Positions 19,426 to 28,027 of a stretch of 64,000 nucleotides of DNA are shown piece after piece (within the stretch, counting starts at the first letter, position 1; each line of letters begins with the position of its first letter). The stretch is from Candidatus Nitrospira neomarina. GTDB taxonomy: Bacteria > Nitrospirota > Nitrospiria > Nitrospirales > UBA8639. The notes beneath the pieces were generated by a model. The model was not told the DNA's origin. It ran no database searches and saw only the letters and a program-made list of their open reading frames with translations. The translations under genes were made by a program, and so were the position numbers. The stretch lies in NCBI RefSeq assembly GCF_032051675.1, contig NZ_CP116968.1, positions 1,984,001 to 2,048,000 on the forward strand, given 5' to 3'.

Positions 19426-22400
19426 CATCACTGACCGCCCCCACCGCCGTCCACCCACCCCCGATGTCGTACTCCCACGTGCCGTTGCCACTCGTGAGGG
19501 CGGTGATGGCGATGCCCTCCACCGCCCCTGTGTCCACATCCGTGATACTCGCGCCGACGATCGCCGACACCAAATGGCCGCTATTGCTCGTGTCATCCTC
19601 CGTGATGGTCGTGAGCGTGGGACTCGACGGTGTCAGCACCGGGGCATCGTTTTCCGCAACCGCAGTCGTGTTAAGCGAAAATTCCGAGGTTGAACCATAG
19701 TTACCGCCTCCCAAATCTTCTGTGGCGGTGGCCGTCACAAACTCACCTGTTGTTACCGAAGCGTTCAAAGTGAGATTAAAACTCCCATTGCCGCTGCCAT
19801 CCGTCGTGACGCTCGTAAAACCAAGATAGGTTTGGCCTTCTCCGTGACCGGAAGGATCTTCGCCGGTCGCAGTGGTATTCTTGAAAAACTCAACCCGGAA
19901 CGAGGAACTGGCCGTACTATTGAAGGTCCCGTCTATAGTGACCTGGGTCGGCGAATCCACATCGGCGGTAGCCAGCACAGGAAAATTCTGCAGGTCGTTG
20001 GCACCCGCATCGGCATCACCCGCGTCGTTGACAGTAACTCCGGTACTTCCTAACTCAATGCCCAAACCGGTATTTGAATGAATCTGGTTACCAAGAATAC
20101 TATTGTTCGTCCCTCCGGTGACATTCACACCATTATTGGTGTTGTGTGCGATGAGATTGCCTTCGCCGGCATTCACCCCACCCACCTTGTTACTCGAGGT
20201 GGCGATCTGAATACCATCGCCGACATTTCCCAAGGCAACAGTTCCCGCGGCATCGGTGCCGATTTTGTTACCCAGCACGCGATTTCCCGTCCCGATGATC
20301 CACACACCCCATTGATTATTGCCGGAAATGAGGTTCCCCTCCCCCGTATTTGAGCCTCCAATCGTGTTGTTACTCCCGTCTACAATAATTCCTCCCCAGG
20401 GCCCCACACCGACCTGTCCATTGCCGACAGCCGCAGTGCCTGAAATATTGGTGCCAATATAGTTTCCTTGGATGACTGTCCCGGAAATGCCAGGATCAAC
20501 ATCCACACCCTCGTCATTATTCCCGGAGATCACGTTGCGGTCTGCAGCGGCGGCACTGCCAATGGTATTATTATTCGCGGTGATCGTAATACCATCTATG
20601 GCGTTCCCCTGGTCAACCGCCCCGGTATTATCCAAACCGATCCAGTTGCCCACCACAACATTGTTGGCACCACTGAGTTGAATACCGCTGAGGCTGAAGC
20701 GATTGATAATCAAACCCTTGATCGTACTGCCGGCGCTCCCCGAGCCAAGAGTCAGTCCGTTTGCACTACCCGCACCAGTGCCATTCAGTTCGATTTGCAA
20801 GACACCATCATTTCCAGTCGCAAGCGTATTGGCCGATGAACCAGCCTGCGTGTACCCGTCAATCACCACGACATCGGTAAGGGTGGTTAAAGCTGAAGAC
20901 GGACTGATCGTATGCGGGCCGGCCCCCGCAATGTTGAAATTGATTTGATCCGCCGCCCCATCATTACCCGTGTTGTTGGTGGCAATAATGGCTTCTCGAA
21001 GAGAAATAAACCCATCAAACCCCTTATCCGCCAGCAAGGCTGCGATCGAGGAGGTATCCCCATCGGCCGTATCGGAGGTCGTATCGACTGTCAAAGTGCC
21101 GACGTTATCGACCACGGTAACGGAGATGGCTTGCGTGTCGAATCCACCGTTCCCGTCACTGACCTGCACGGTCACTTCATACACATTGTCCGTGTCGGCA
21201 TCCCCGGGCGCCTCGAAGTCCGGAGCGGCATTAAAGACAAGGACGCCAGTGCCACTCCCGATAGAAAACAGAGCCATGTCCGCTCCACCAATGATGCTAT
21301 ATTGCAGCGTGTCTGCCGGCACATCTACATCTGTGGCCGTCACTGTCGTCACAGCAGTAATATTTTCACTCCGGGTAAGGGCGGCAGTGGGCCCCCCTCC
21401 GTTAGTGATGATAGCCGGGGCATCGTTGACCGCCGTCACCGTGATCGTCGCCGTATCCGTCGCCGTCGAGAAGGCCGTCGTCCCGCCGTTGGTCGACGCG
21501 TCCACCTTCGTCCCTTCCGTCCCGCTCGTCTGATCCCACGCCCGATAGGTGACCGTCGCACTGTCCGCATTCAACCCATCCGGCACAAACCGTAAGCTAT
21601 CGGTACTACGGAGCAAGAGCGCCGTCGCATCACTGACCGCCCCCACCGCCGTCCAGCCGCTTCCGATGTCATACTCCCACGTGCCGTTGCCACTGGTGAG
21701 GCCCGTGATGGCGATGCCTTCCACCGCCCCACTGTCCACATCGGCAATCGAGCTGCCCACGATGGCCGACACCAGGTCGCCGCTGTTGCTCGTGTCATCT
21801 TCGGTGATGGTGGTGAGCGTGGGACTCGCCGGCGTCAACACCGGCGCGTCATTGACCGCCGTCACCGTGATGCTGGCCGTATCCGTCGCGGTCGAGAAGG
21901 CCGTCGTGCCCCCGTTCGTACTCGCATCCACCTTCGTCCCTTCCGTCCCGCTCGTCTGATCCCAGGCCCGGTAGGTCACCGTCGCACTGTCCGCATTCTG
22001 CCCGTCCGGCACAAACCGTAAGCTATCGGTGCTGCGCAGCAGCAACGCTGAGACATCACTGACCGCGCCCACCGCTGTCCACCCGCCCCCGATGTCATAT
22101 TCCCACGTCCCGTTGCCGCTCGTGAGGCCCGTAATCGCGATCCCCTCCACCGCCCCCGAATCCACATCGGTGATCGAAGCGCCGACGATGGTCGACACCA
22201 GGTCGCCGCTGTTCGTCGTGTCATCTTCCGTGATGGTGGTGAGCGTGGGGCTGGCCGGCGTCAACACCGGCGCATCGTTTTGGCTGCTGATCGTCACCGT
22301 CGTGTCGTAGTTGGCACTGGTGCCCCCGTCCCCATCGGTCAGCACATAGCGCACCGTGCGGCTGCCCAAGGTCGGGTTGTCCGTGTCCGTGTTCTCATAG

Positions 22401-25400
22401 GTGATGTTCTGCACCAACGCACTCACCGCCGCCGAATCGGCATTGGCATCGAGCGTGATGACCAGGTCGGTCCCGCCACTGCCCCCCGTAAAGGTGCCGA
22501 TTTGCGTGCCGCCATAACTGACCGCACTGCCCGCCACGGTGATATTGGTGGGGCCCGCCCCCTGATCGCGGATGGCCAAGACATCCTCGGCCGCATCACT
22601 GCCCGCTTGGAAGGAGACCGTCAACGTCCCCGTGTCAAAGTCCGCCGAGTCCACATCACTCACCGCCGCATTGCCACTCTGGTCGATGACTTGCGCGCCG
22701 TCGCCTTCGGTGTAGGCCAACGTGTCGCCCCCCAGGTTGGCAATGACCGGGATGTCATTGACCGCGGTGGCTGTCGCGTTAAGCGCGAATTCGGAGGTTG
22801 AACCATAGTTGCCGCCGCCAAGATCTCTCGTGGCAGTAGCGGTCACAAACTCACCGGCGGTAACCGAAGCTGTAAGGGTGGTGTTGAACGTCCCGTTTCC
22901 ACTTCCGTCTGTCGTGACGCTCGTAAAGCCGAGATAGGTTTGTCCTTCTCCGTGACTGGAAGGATCTTGCCCGGTAGCAATGGTGTTTTTATAAAATTCG
23001 ATCCGAAAGGTGCTACTAGCTGTACTATTGAATGTTCCGTCAATGGTGACCTGCGTGGGTGAGTCCACATCAGCCGTCGTGAGCACCGGAAAATTCTGTA
23101 GGTCGTTAGCGCCGGCATCTCCGTCCCCTGCGTCATTGGCGGTTACGCCGAAACCGTCTTCTGTGCCTCCCTCGAGATTAATTCCCCGGAGAGTGTTTCC
23201 ATAAATCCGGTTCCCCAGGATCGCATTTCCAGTAGTAGGAGCATCGCGTACCTCAATCCCATGCAGGTCGTTTCCGAAAATCAAGTTCCCTTCGTTCGCA
23301 CCTGTCCCACCAATAAGATTGCCAGTAGCCCCGTCTCCCGTATCTTCATTGAGATCGATGCCATCACGGCTGTTCCCAAGGTCGAGTGTGCCCGTATAGT
23401 CCGTCCCGATATAGTTTCCTTGAATGATGTTGTTGTCGCCGTTGTCGATTTCGATCCCATCGCTGTCATTGCCTGAGATCACATTTTGTGCGCCGGCGGC
23501 GGAACCTCCAATGGTATTTCCGTCGGCATTGTCGATCTCAATCCCTTCCTGCGTATTCCCACGATCAAGGGTTCCTCCGGCGTCGGTCCCGATATAGTTT
23601 CCCCGGATTTGATTTCCTGTGGCACCGGCACCGGCAAGCGCAATTCCGCTGAATATGTTTCCGGATATTACATTGCGATCAGCGGCAACAAGACCACCGA
23701 TGGTATTATTGGCTGATTCAATTCGAATACCGCCTTGAATACCCGTGCCGGACGTATTATTTCCCCTCGTCGTCGTGCCGTCGGCGTCGAGGCCAATGTA
23801 ATTTCCCGCAATCAGGTTATTCCCCCCTTGGAGGAGGATGCCGTTCTGAACAAAATTTTGAATGACCAGCCCACGGAGAGTCGAACCGCCCCCAGTCCCA
23901 CTGATCACTAATCCGTTTGACCCGGCACCTGCGCTGGTGCCGTCTATCTCAATGATGGGTGTGGTCCCAAAATCCGGCTCGGTGGTGCCATCGATGATGA
24001 CGGCCTCCGTGATTGATGGCAGAGCCGAGCTGACGATAATCGTATGGGCACCCCCCGTCAGCGCAGCGGGTATATTGAACACAATAGTATCGGTCCCGCC
24101 TGTCGCATTGGTTGCCGCAACGGCCTCCCTTAATGAGATGCGGCCGTCGGCGCCACGCGCGTTACCCAGATTAGTGATGCTCGTCGTCGTGCCGTCGCTG
24201 ACATCGCTCGTCGTATCGACGACCACTATGCCGGTAGAGGTTGCGGTGGCGTTGGCCGCGAACTCCGAGGTATCGCCGTAGTTGCCGCCGCCGAGATCAC
24301 GCGTGGCCGTTGCCGTGACGCGATCACCCGCGTTTATCCAGACGCTATTCAGGGTTACGTTGAAGCTCGCATTACCGGATCCATCAGTCGTGACGGTCGT
24401 GAAGCCCAGGTAGCGCTCACCTTCACCATTAGAGGCGTCCGCAACGGAAGGGCGATTGGCAAAAAATTCGATACGATAGGCGAGACTGGCATTGGTGTTG
24501 AGTGTACCGACAATCGTCGTGCCGCTCGTATTAGAGTTGGCAGAAGTGAGCACGGGAAAATTTTGCAAGTTGTTGGCGCCGGTGTCCGGATCACCCGCAT
24601 CGTTAGCGGTGACTCCGCTCGTACCCAGGTCAATGCCCAAGTTACTGTTTGAATGAATTCGATTCCCAAGTACCGCATTACTACTTCCGTTAACGATATT
24701 CACCCCATCCAATGCGTTGAAGGCGATGAGGTTGCCGGCTCCTGCTGCCGTCCCGCCGATCAGGTTGCCGGTCGCACTGCCCTGGACTTCCACTCCATCG
24801 TCTGAGCGATTCCCTCGGTTCAACGTGCCGCCCGCATCCGTCCCGATGTAGTTTCCCTGCACAATGTTATTATTCGTGTTGATTTCGATCCCTTCGAAAT
24901 TTTTTGAAATGACATTTCTGGCAGCCGCTGTGGTGCCGCCAATCGTATTGCCGGACCCCGTTATAATGGCGATCCCGACATCGGTATTGCCCCCTCCGGT
25001 TGATCCGTCAGGATCAAGACCGATGTAATTCCCTTGGATGAGATGTCCGGTGACTCCTGAACCCACGATGGTGATTCCTTCGTCTCCACTGTTGGTGATG
25101 ACGTTACGGTCATTAGCCCCGGTACCGCCGATGATGGCGTTGGAACCAGCAATTTCAATCCCATCATCTCCATTTCCTACGCCGGTCGAACCGGTCCCGG
25201 TTGTACCGATCCAATTCCCAACCACGGTGATATTGTCCGCACCCGACTGAATAAGGATCCCGTCTCGAGAAAATCCCGTGATCATCAATCCTCGGACCGT
25301 ACTGCCGTCGCTGGTCCCGGTAAAAGAGAGGCCATCTCTGCTCGGCCCCCCCAGTGAAGACCCGTCTATTCGAATGACCGGCGTACCCGCGAAATCGGGT

Positions 25401-26449
25401 TCGCTCCAGCCATCAATGAGCACCGGGCCAGTAATGGGATCCAGCTCACTCCCAGTGAGAGTGATGACGTGTGGGCCCGCACCGGCAATGCTGAAATTAA
25501 TGGTGTCACTCCCGGCATTGGCATTGGCATCGAGAATGGCTTGTCTGAACGACCCTGCCCCGGAATCATTGGTATTGGTCACGGTATACGTGGCCAGCAC
25601 CCCTTCCCATACGTCTTGCGTGGCCTGGCCGATCACAATGGACGACTCAATGAAGCCGGTGGAAATTTCCAGTTGCCAGTTGGCATATTCGCTCACGTGC
25701 CCGGTGCGGTCCGTGCTGGCGGCGATATCCGCTCTTGTGAGATCCGCTAAGGCCTGGATAGCCGAGAGGCCGCCTGCTCCACGCCCGAAGTTACAGCCGT
25801 AGATCAACAGATCGGCGTCGGCAGACAGACTCTGTCCAATCTGACTGAGCAGCGCCGCATAGTGATTGCTGATCGAATCGTTCGTGAGAAAGGCCGTACC
25901 CAAATGCATCTCGGCCTCGGTGCCTTCCCCGATGAGATGAATGGCGTCGATATCGCTCCGATCCTTGAGGGCTTCCGCAATCTGTTCGATCCCGTCCCGT
26001 CTCGCATCCAGAAGAATAACTTCCGCGGCCGGATCGATCCCGTCCATAAGCGTCTGATAATTTTCAACACGCGTATCGATGAAGACGATCTCTTTGCGGT
26101 CCGAAGACGTGGAGAGGGAAAGACCGGAGGACCAGAGGGCGTCATTGTCGGAAGTATCGTGAGTGTTGGAATCCGTACTTGTCTCACCATTGACTTCGGG
26201 AACGCCCGGTTGATCTTGCGTGGTGGTGTCTTGAACGACTTCCGCTCCCGTGGCGAGGGCGGCTCCATCGAATAGGATCCGTGGCTCCAGGGCGATACAG
26301 GTTCCGGTCAATCTGGCTGTATCCGGTTCTTGGGGTGGGGTGGGCTTCCGCTTCTTCTTCGCGCCAGGTTTCACCACCTTAGGGTCCTTCCCGGCCTGGA
26401 GCGTCGCGGGCTTGCAGTGCATGGATTTCATATGACGATCTTTAATCAT
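19367..26449 (-). CDS. Giant DUF4347 surface protein A, N-terminal part
   Basis: A 2360-residue N-terminal part of giant protein A. Layout: a basic N-terminus, LEPRILFDGAA at about 54-64, and DUF4347 (about 119-285, with EIVFIDTRVENYQTLMDGI, HLIGEGTEAEMHLGT and LLIYGCNFGRG). Three right-handed beta-helix regions follow, each opened by an (L/F)RQAI or SLREA motif and filled with NxIGG, GNxIGTD and GNYIG coils. Between them are a VCBS-like domain and two 142-residue repeats. The last about 20 residues before the stop are out of frame: the true reading continues in the previous entry after a 146-nt deletion at about 19425. No Sec signal peptide is evident. It is predicted to be secreted and to act in adhesion or matrix, by analogy with DUF4347 proteins. 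B is its closest paralogue. Confidence 0.88.
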   Translation of the reverse strand: MIKDRHMKSMHCKPATLQAGKDPKVVKPGAKKKRKPTPPQEPDTARLTGTCIALEPRILFDGAALATGAEVVQDTTTQDQPGVPEVNGETSTDSNTHDTSDNDALWSSGLSLSTSSDRKEIVFIDTRVENYQTLMDGIDPAAEVILLDARRDGIEQIAEALKDRSDIDAIHLIGEGTEAEMHLGTAFLTNDSISNHYAALLSQIGQSLSADADLLIYGCNFGRGAGGLSAIQALADLTRADIAASTDRTGHVSEYANWQLEISTGFIESSIVIGQATQDVWEGVLATYTVTNTNDSGAGSFRQAILDANANAGSDTINFSIAGAGPHVITLTGSELDPITGPVLIDGWSEPDFAGTPVIRIDGSSLGGPSRDGLSFTGTSDGSTVRGLMITGFSRDGILIQSGADNITVVGNWIGTTGTGSTGVGNGDDGIEIAGSNAIIGGTGANDRNVITNSGDEGITIVGSGVTGHLIQGNYIGLDPDGSTGGGNTDVGIAIITGSGNTIGGTTAAARNVISKNFEGIEINTNNNIVQGNYIGTDAGGTLNRGNRSDDGVEVQGSATGNLIGGTAAGAGNLIAFNALDGVNIVNGSSNAVLGNRIHSNSNLGIDLGTSGVTANDAGDPDTGANNLQNFPVLTSANSNTSGTTIVGTLNTNASLAYRIEFFANRPSVADASNGEGERYLGFTTVTTDGSGNASFNVTLNSVWINAGDRVTATATRDLGGGNYGDTSEFAANATATSTGIVVVDTTSDVSDGTTTSITNLGNARGADGRISLREAVAATNATGGTDTIVFNIPAALTGGAHTIIVSSALPSITEAVIIDGTTEPDFGTTPIIEIDGTSAGAGSNGLVISGTGGGSTLRGLVIQNFVQNGILLQGGNNLIAGNYIGLDADGTTTRGNNTSGTGIQGGIRIESANNTIGGLVAADRNVISGNIFSGIALAGAGATGNQIRGNYIGTDAGGTLDRGNTQEGIEIDNADGNTIGGSAAGAQNVISGNDSDGIEIDNGDNNIIQGNYIGTDYTGTLDLGNSRDGIDLNEDTGDGATGNLIGGTGANEGNLIFGNDLHGIEVRDAPTTGNAILGNRIYGNTLRGINLEGGTEDGFGVTANDAGDGDAGANDLQNFPVLTTADVDSPTQVTIDGTFNSTASSTFRIEFYKNTIATGQDPSSHGEGQTYLGFTSVTTDGSGNGTFNTTLTASVTAGEFVTATATRDLGGGNYGSTSEFALNATATAVNDIPVIANLGGDTLAYTEGDGAQVIDQSGNAAVSDVDSADFDTGTLTVSFQAGSDAAEDVLAIRDQGAGPTNITVAGSAVSYGGTQIGTFTGGSGGTDLVITLDANADSAAVSALVQNITYENTDTDNPTLGSRTVRYVLTDGDGGTSANYDTTVTISSQNDAPVLTPASPTLTTITEDDTTNSGDLVSTIVGASITDVDSGAVEGIAITGLTSGNGTWEYDIGGGWTAVGAVSDVSALLLRSTDSLRFVPDGQNADSATVTYRAWDQTSGTEGTKVDASTNGGTTAFSTATDTASITVTAVNDAPVLTPASPTLTTITEDDTSNSGDLVSAIVGSSIADVDSGAVEGIAITGLTSGNGTWEYDIGSGWTAVGAVSDATALLLRSTDSLRFVPDGLNADSATVTYRAWDQTSGTEGTKVDASTNGGTTAFSTATDTATITVTAVNDAPAIITNGGGPTAALTRSENITAVTTVTATDVDVPADTLQYSIIGGADMALFSIGSGTGVLVFNAAPDFEAPGDADTDNVYEVTVQVSDGNGGFDTQAISVTVVDNVGTLTVDTTSDTADGDTSSIAALLADKGFDGFISLREAIIATNNTGNDGAADQINFNIAGAGPHTISPSSALTTLTDVVVIDGYTQAGSSANTLATGNDGVLQIELNGTGAGSANGLTLGSGSAGSTIKGLIINRFSLSGIQLSGANNVVVGNWIGLDNTGAVDQGNAIDGITITANNNTIGSAAAADRNVISGNNDEGVDVDPGISGTVIQGNYIGTNISGTAAVGNGQVGVGPWGGIIVDGSNNTIGGSNTGEGNLISGNNQWGVWIIGTGNRVLGNKIGTDAAGTVALGNVGDGIQIATSSNKVGGVNAGEGNLIAHNTNNGVNVTGGTNNSILGNQIHSNTGLGIELGSTGVTVNDAGDADAGANDLQNFPVLATADVDSPTQVTIDGTFNSTASSSFRVEFFKNTTATGEDPSGHGEGQTYLGFTSVTTDGSGNGSFNLTLNASVTTGEFVTATATEDLGGGNYGSTSEFSLNTTAVAENDAPVLTPSSPTLTTITEDDTSNSGHLVSAIVGASITDVDTGAVEGIAITALTSGNGTWEYDIGGGWTAVGAVSDDDGLLDGDGYGDDHGDGGQ
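19375..19654 (-). repeat. Truncated repeat unit causing the frameshift in giant protein A
   Basis: This unit is 280 bases instead of 426. The bases that encode the second half of the domain, from after GAVSD to before TTAFSTATD, are missing. The junction is near 19425, and the loss of 146 bases (not a multiple of three) breaks the frame. Short GCCGTC sequence occurs at both ends of the missing stretch in neighbouring units. Confidence 0.85.
21431..22282 (-). repeat. Two further 142-aa repeat units in giant protein A
   Basis: Two exact 426-base units of the same family as the main array. They sit between the second and third beta-helix regions of protein A, separated from the main array by the third beta-helix. 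Confidence 0.9.
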
Positions 26450-26941
26450 GAAAGAATACTGGAGACGAATAAATTCCGGTCACACATTGTTGAAAAAGCC
26501 TTGATACTCCATAGGTCATCGATTAACAGATTCATCCCCTCAAAAAAGGAGACGTTTCTATATCTTTTGTCGGACCTTGGGGAATGACTCTTGATGCGGA
26601 TTAAGAAGGGTTTTAGGGGGTTATTTTCCGGCTACTGCATGTTGGTGGATGTTCTGTCACGTATCGAAAACATCCTGCAAGTTGGGTTGCGGGAAATGGT
26701 GTTGAATACCACGCCATTCAGGTATCGATCAGTCTTTTCAGTCTCTCTGTGAGGCATGGGGAACCGGCTTGCCATTGCATACTTTTCTCCTTAAGAGCAT
26801 TCACGCTTTTTCCGATACAAAGGCACACCCCTCACATCACCGGGGAAAGGTTCAGACATCTCACCACCACACCAAGCCACGACGGACCCGTTGACCGGGT
26901 GACAAACCAAAGACATTCCGAAACCTACCATAGAGAGGGAC
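26450..26941. promoter_or_regulatory. Divergent control region of giant gene A and the ParA-like gene
   Basis: The first about 260 bases upstream of gene A are recognisably homologous to the region upstream of gene B (32737-32945), so the leader was duplicated with the gene. The best-conserved block is 26566-26598, reading TTTGTCGGACCTT then GACTCTTGATGCG on the plus strand. It may hold the promoter or a regulator site. No sigma-70 boxes stand out. The rest of the gap shows no gene. Confidence 0.5.
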
Positions 26942-27862
26942 ATGAGGATGGAGATTCAAAAAACCGTGCAAGCGTTTCAGCGATTGAAAGGACAGGAAAC
27001 TATACTCCAAGCGGCCGGCGTCGATACGGCCGATACAAGCGAGCCACCATCACCCTGCCATGTGATCGGCTTTGCCGGTGCCAAGGGAGGAGTCGGAACG
27101 ACCACGGTAGCACTCAATGTCGCCATGACCCTTGTTCATGGAGGCCATCGCGTCATCTATGTCGAGCTGAGCCCCCATTTGGGAACGGCCACGCGGCTCC
27201 TTCACATGCCACACCAATCGCCTTTGCGCAATGCAGCGACCACGTTAACAGACATGAATGAAGCGGTGGTGAGCCAACTGCTCATGCAACATTCGACAGG
27301 ACTGCAAGTCCTCTGTGTACCCATTTGGGATCAAGAAGTGGGGGCTCAAGTCTCCACGGAATTCCTGACCGTATTATTCCGGGAACTCAAAGGACTCGCA
27401 GATTATCTGATACTTGATTTTCCGTTGGAACCCTCTTTTCCATCCATATGTTTTCTCGGTCAATGTCAGATCCTGGATCTCGTGATGGAGAGCGATGCCA
27501 TTGGTATGAATTTAGCGAAAAACCAATTAGCGTTTATCCGAAGCCACTGCGAAACTCCCGTGTTTGTCACCCTCGTGAATCGCTCGGGTATTCCATTAGC
27601 TGACGGGGTCCAGAGTATCCAGGAAGAAATCGGCTATGAAATCCCGGTCGTCATCCCCACAGCCTCGGAGTTATGTTATACCGCCGGCATTAAAAAATTG
27701 CCGATCGTCTGCTTCAACCCCGAAAGCGTCCCTGCCATGCAGTTTGTCAAACTGAGCGAACACCTGCTCGGGTACTTTTCCGAAGACGGTCCGGAGCCAA
27801 AACGAGACCGACGAGGCCGGGACCGCCGGAAAGGCAACCGTCGAGACCGTGGTGTCTGGTAA
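26942..27862 (+). CDS. ParA/MinD-like ATPase
   Basis: A 306-residue P-loop ATPase of the ParA/MinD/CpaE/BcsQ superfamily. The deviant Walker A GAKGGVGTTT is at about 46-55, with the signature Lys early in the loop. Strand 'VIYVELSP' and the Walker B-like 'LADYLILDFPLE' follow. The N-terminal about 40 residues are a helical extension, and the C-terminus is a very Arg-rich tail (RDRRGRDRRKGNRRDR), possibly for binding nucleic acid or acidic lipid. There is no ParB gene or parS-like site nearby. The gene lies on the opposite strand between giant genes A and B. ATPases of this group often position envelope machines such as pili or cellulose synthase at a cell site, so placing the export system is a reasonable guess. 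A second in-frame ATG is at 26948. Confidence 0.85.
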   Translation: MRMEIQKTVQAFQRLKGQETILQAAGVDTADTSEPPSPCHVIGFAGAKGGVGTTTVALNVAMTLVHGGHRVIYVELSPHLGTATRLLHMPHQSPLRNAATTLTDMNEAVVSQLLMQHSTGLQVLCVPIWDQEVGAQVSTEFLTVLFRELKGLADYLILDFPLEPSFPSICFLGQCQILDLVMESDAIGMNLAKNQLAFIRSHCETPVFVTLVNRSGIPLADGVQSIQEEIGYEIPVVIPTASELCYTAGIKKLPIVCFNPESVPAMQFVKLSEHLLGYFSEDGPEPKRDRRGRDRRKGNRRDRGVW

Positions 27863-27957
27863 CCTCTTCTCCCTTTTTCACACGTTGTTCCGGAAAAGAG
27901 GGACGTCAGACAACCGCCCTCTCCAGCCTGTCGTCAGACCCATGGGGACTCCCACAT

Positions 27958-28027
27958 CTCAAGAGAATACGTGGGGTAGGAAAACCAACCCCAGACTCAT
28001 CCAACAGGTGGGCGTCAGTCGTTTCTT
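27958..28027 (-). pseudogene. Fossil start of a diguanylate cyclase gene after giant gene B
   Basis: Read on the minus strand, this stretch encodes KKRLTPTCWMSLGLV, matching the start MKRLTPIFWMSLGLV of the diguanylate cyclase that follows giant gene A. DNA identity is high over about 70 bases and then stops, so only about 22 codons remain. The start codon, which should be the ATG of an ATGA overlap, reads AAG. The same single change also removes the matching stop codon of giant gene B, which therefore runs a few codons further to 28015. Confidence 0.75.

Noticed and set aside
15043-19693. Long plus-strand ORFs (up to 330 codons) opposite the repeats of giant A, rich in Arg/His
   Set aside because: They repeat with the same 426-base period as the coding strand and are a by-product of its codon bias. 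No ribosome sites or protein-like features.
15115-22282. CRISPR array
   Set aside because: The repeats are 426-base coding units without spacers; no cas genes are present.
13765-26449. Programmed ribosomal frameshift joining the two halves of giant A
   Set aside because: The break coincides exactly with a unit that is 146 bases short, so deletion or assembly collapse explains it. No slippery heptamer is evident.
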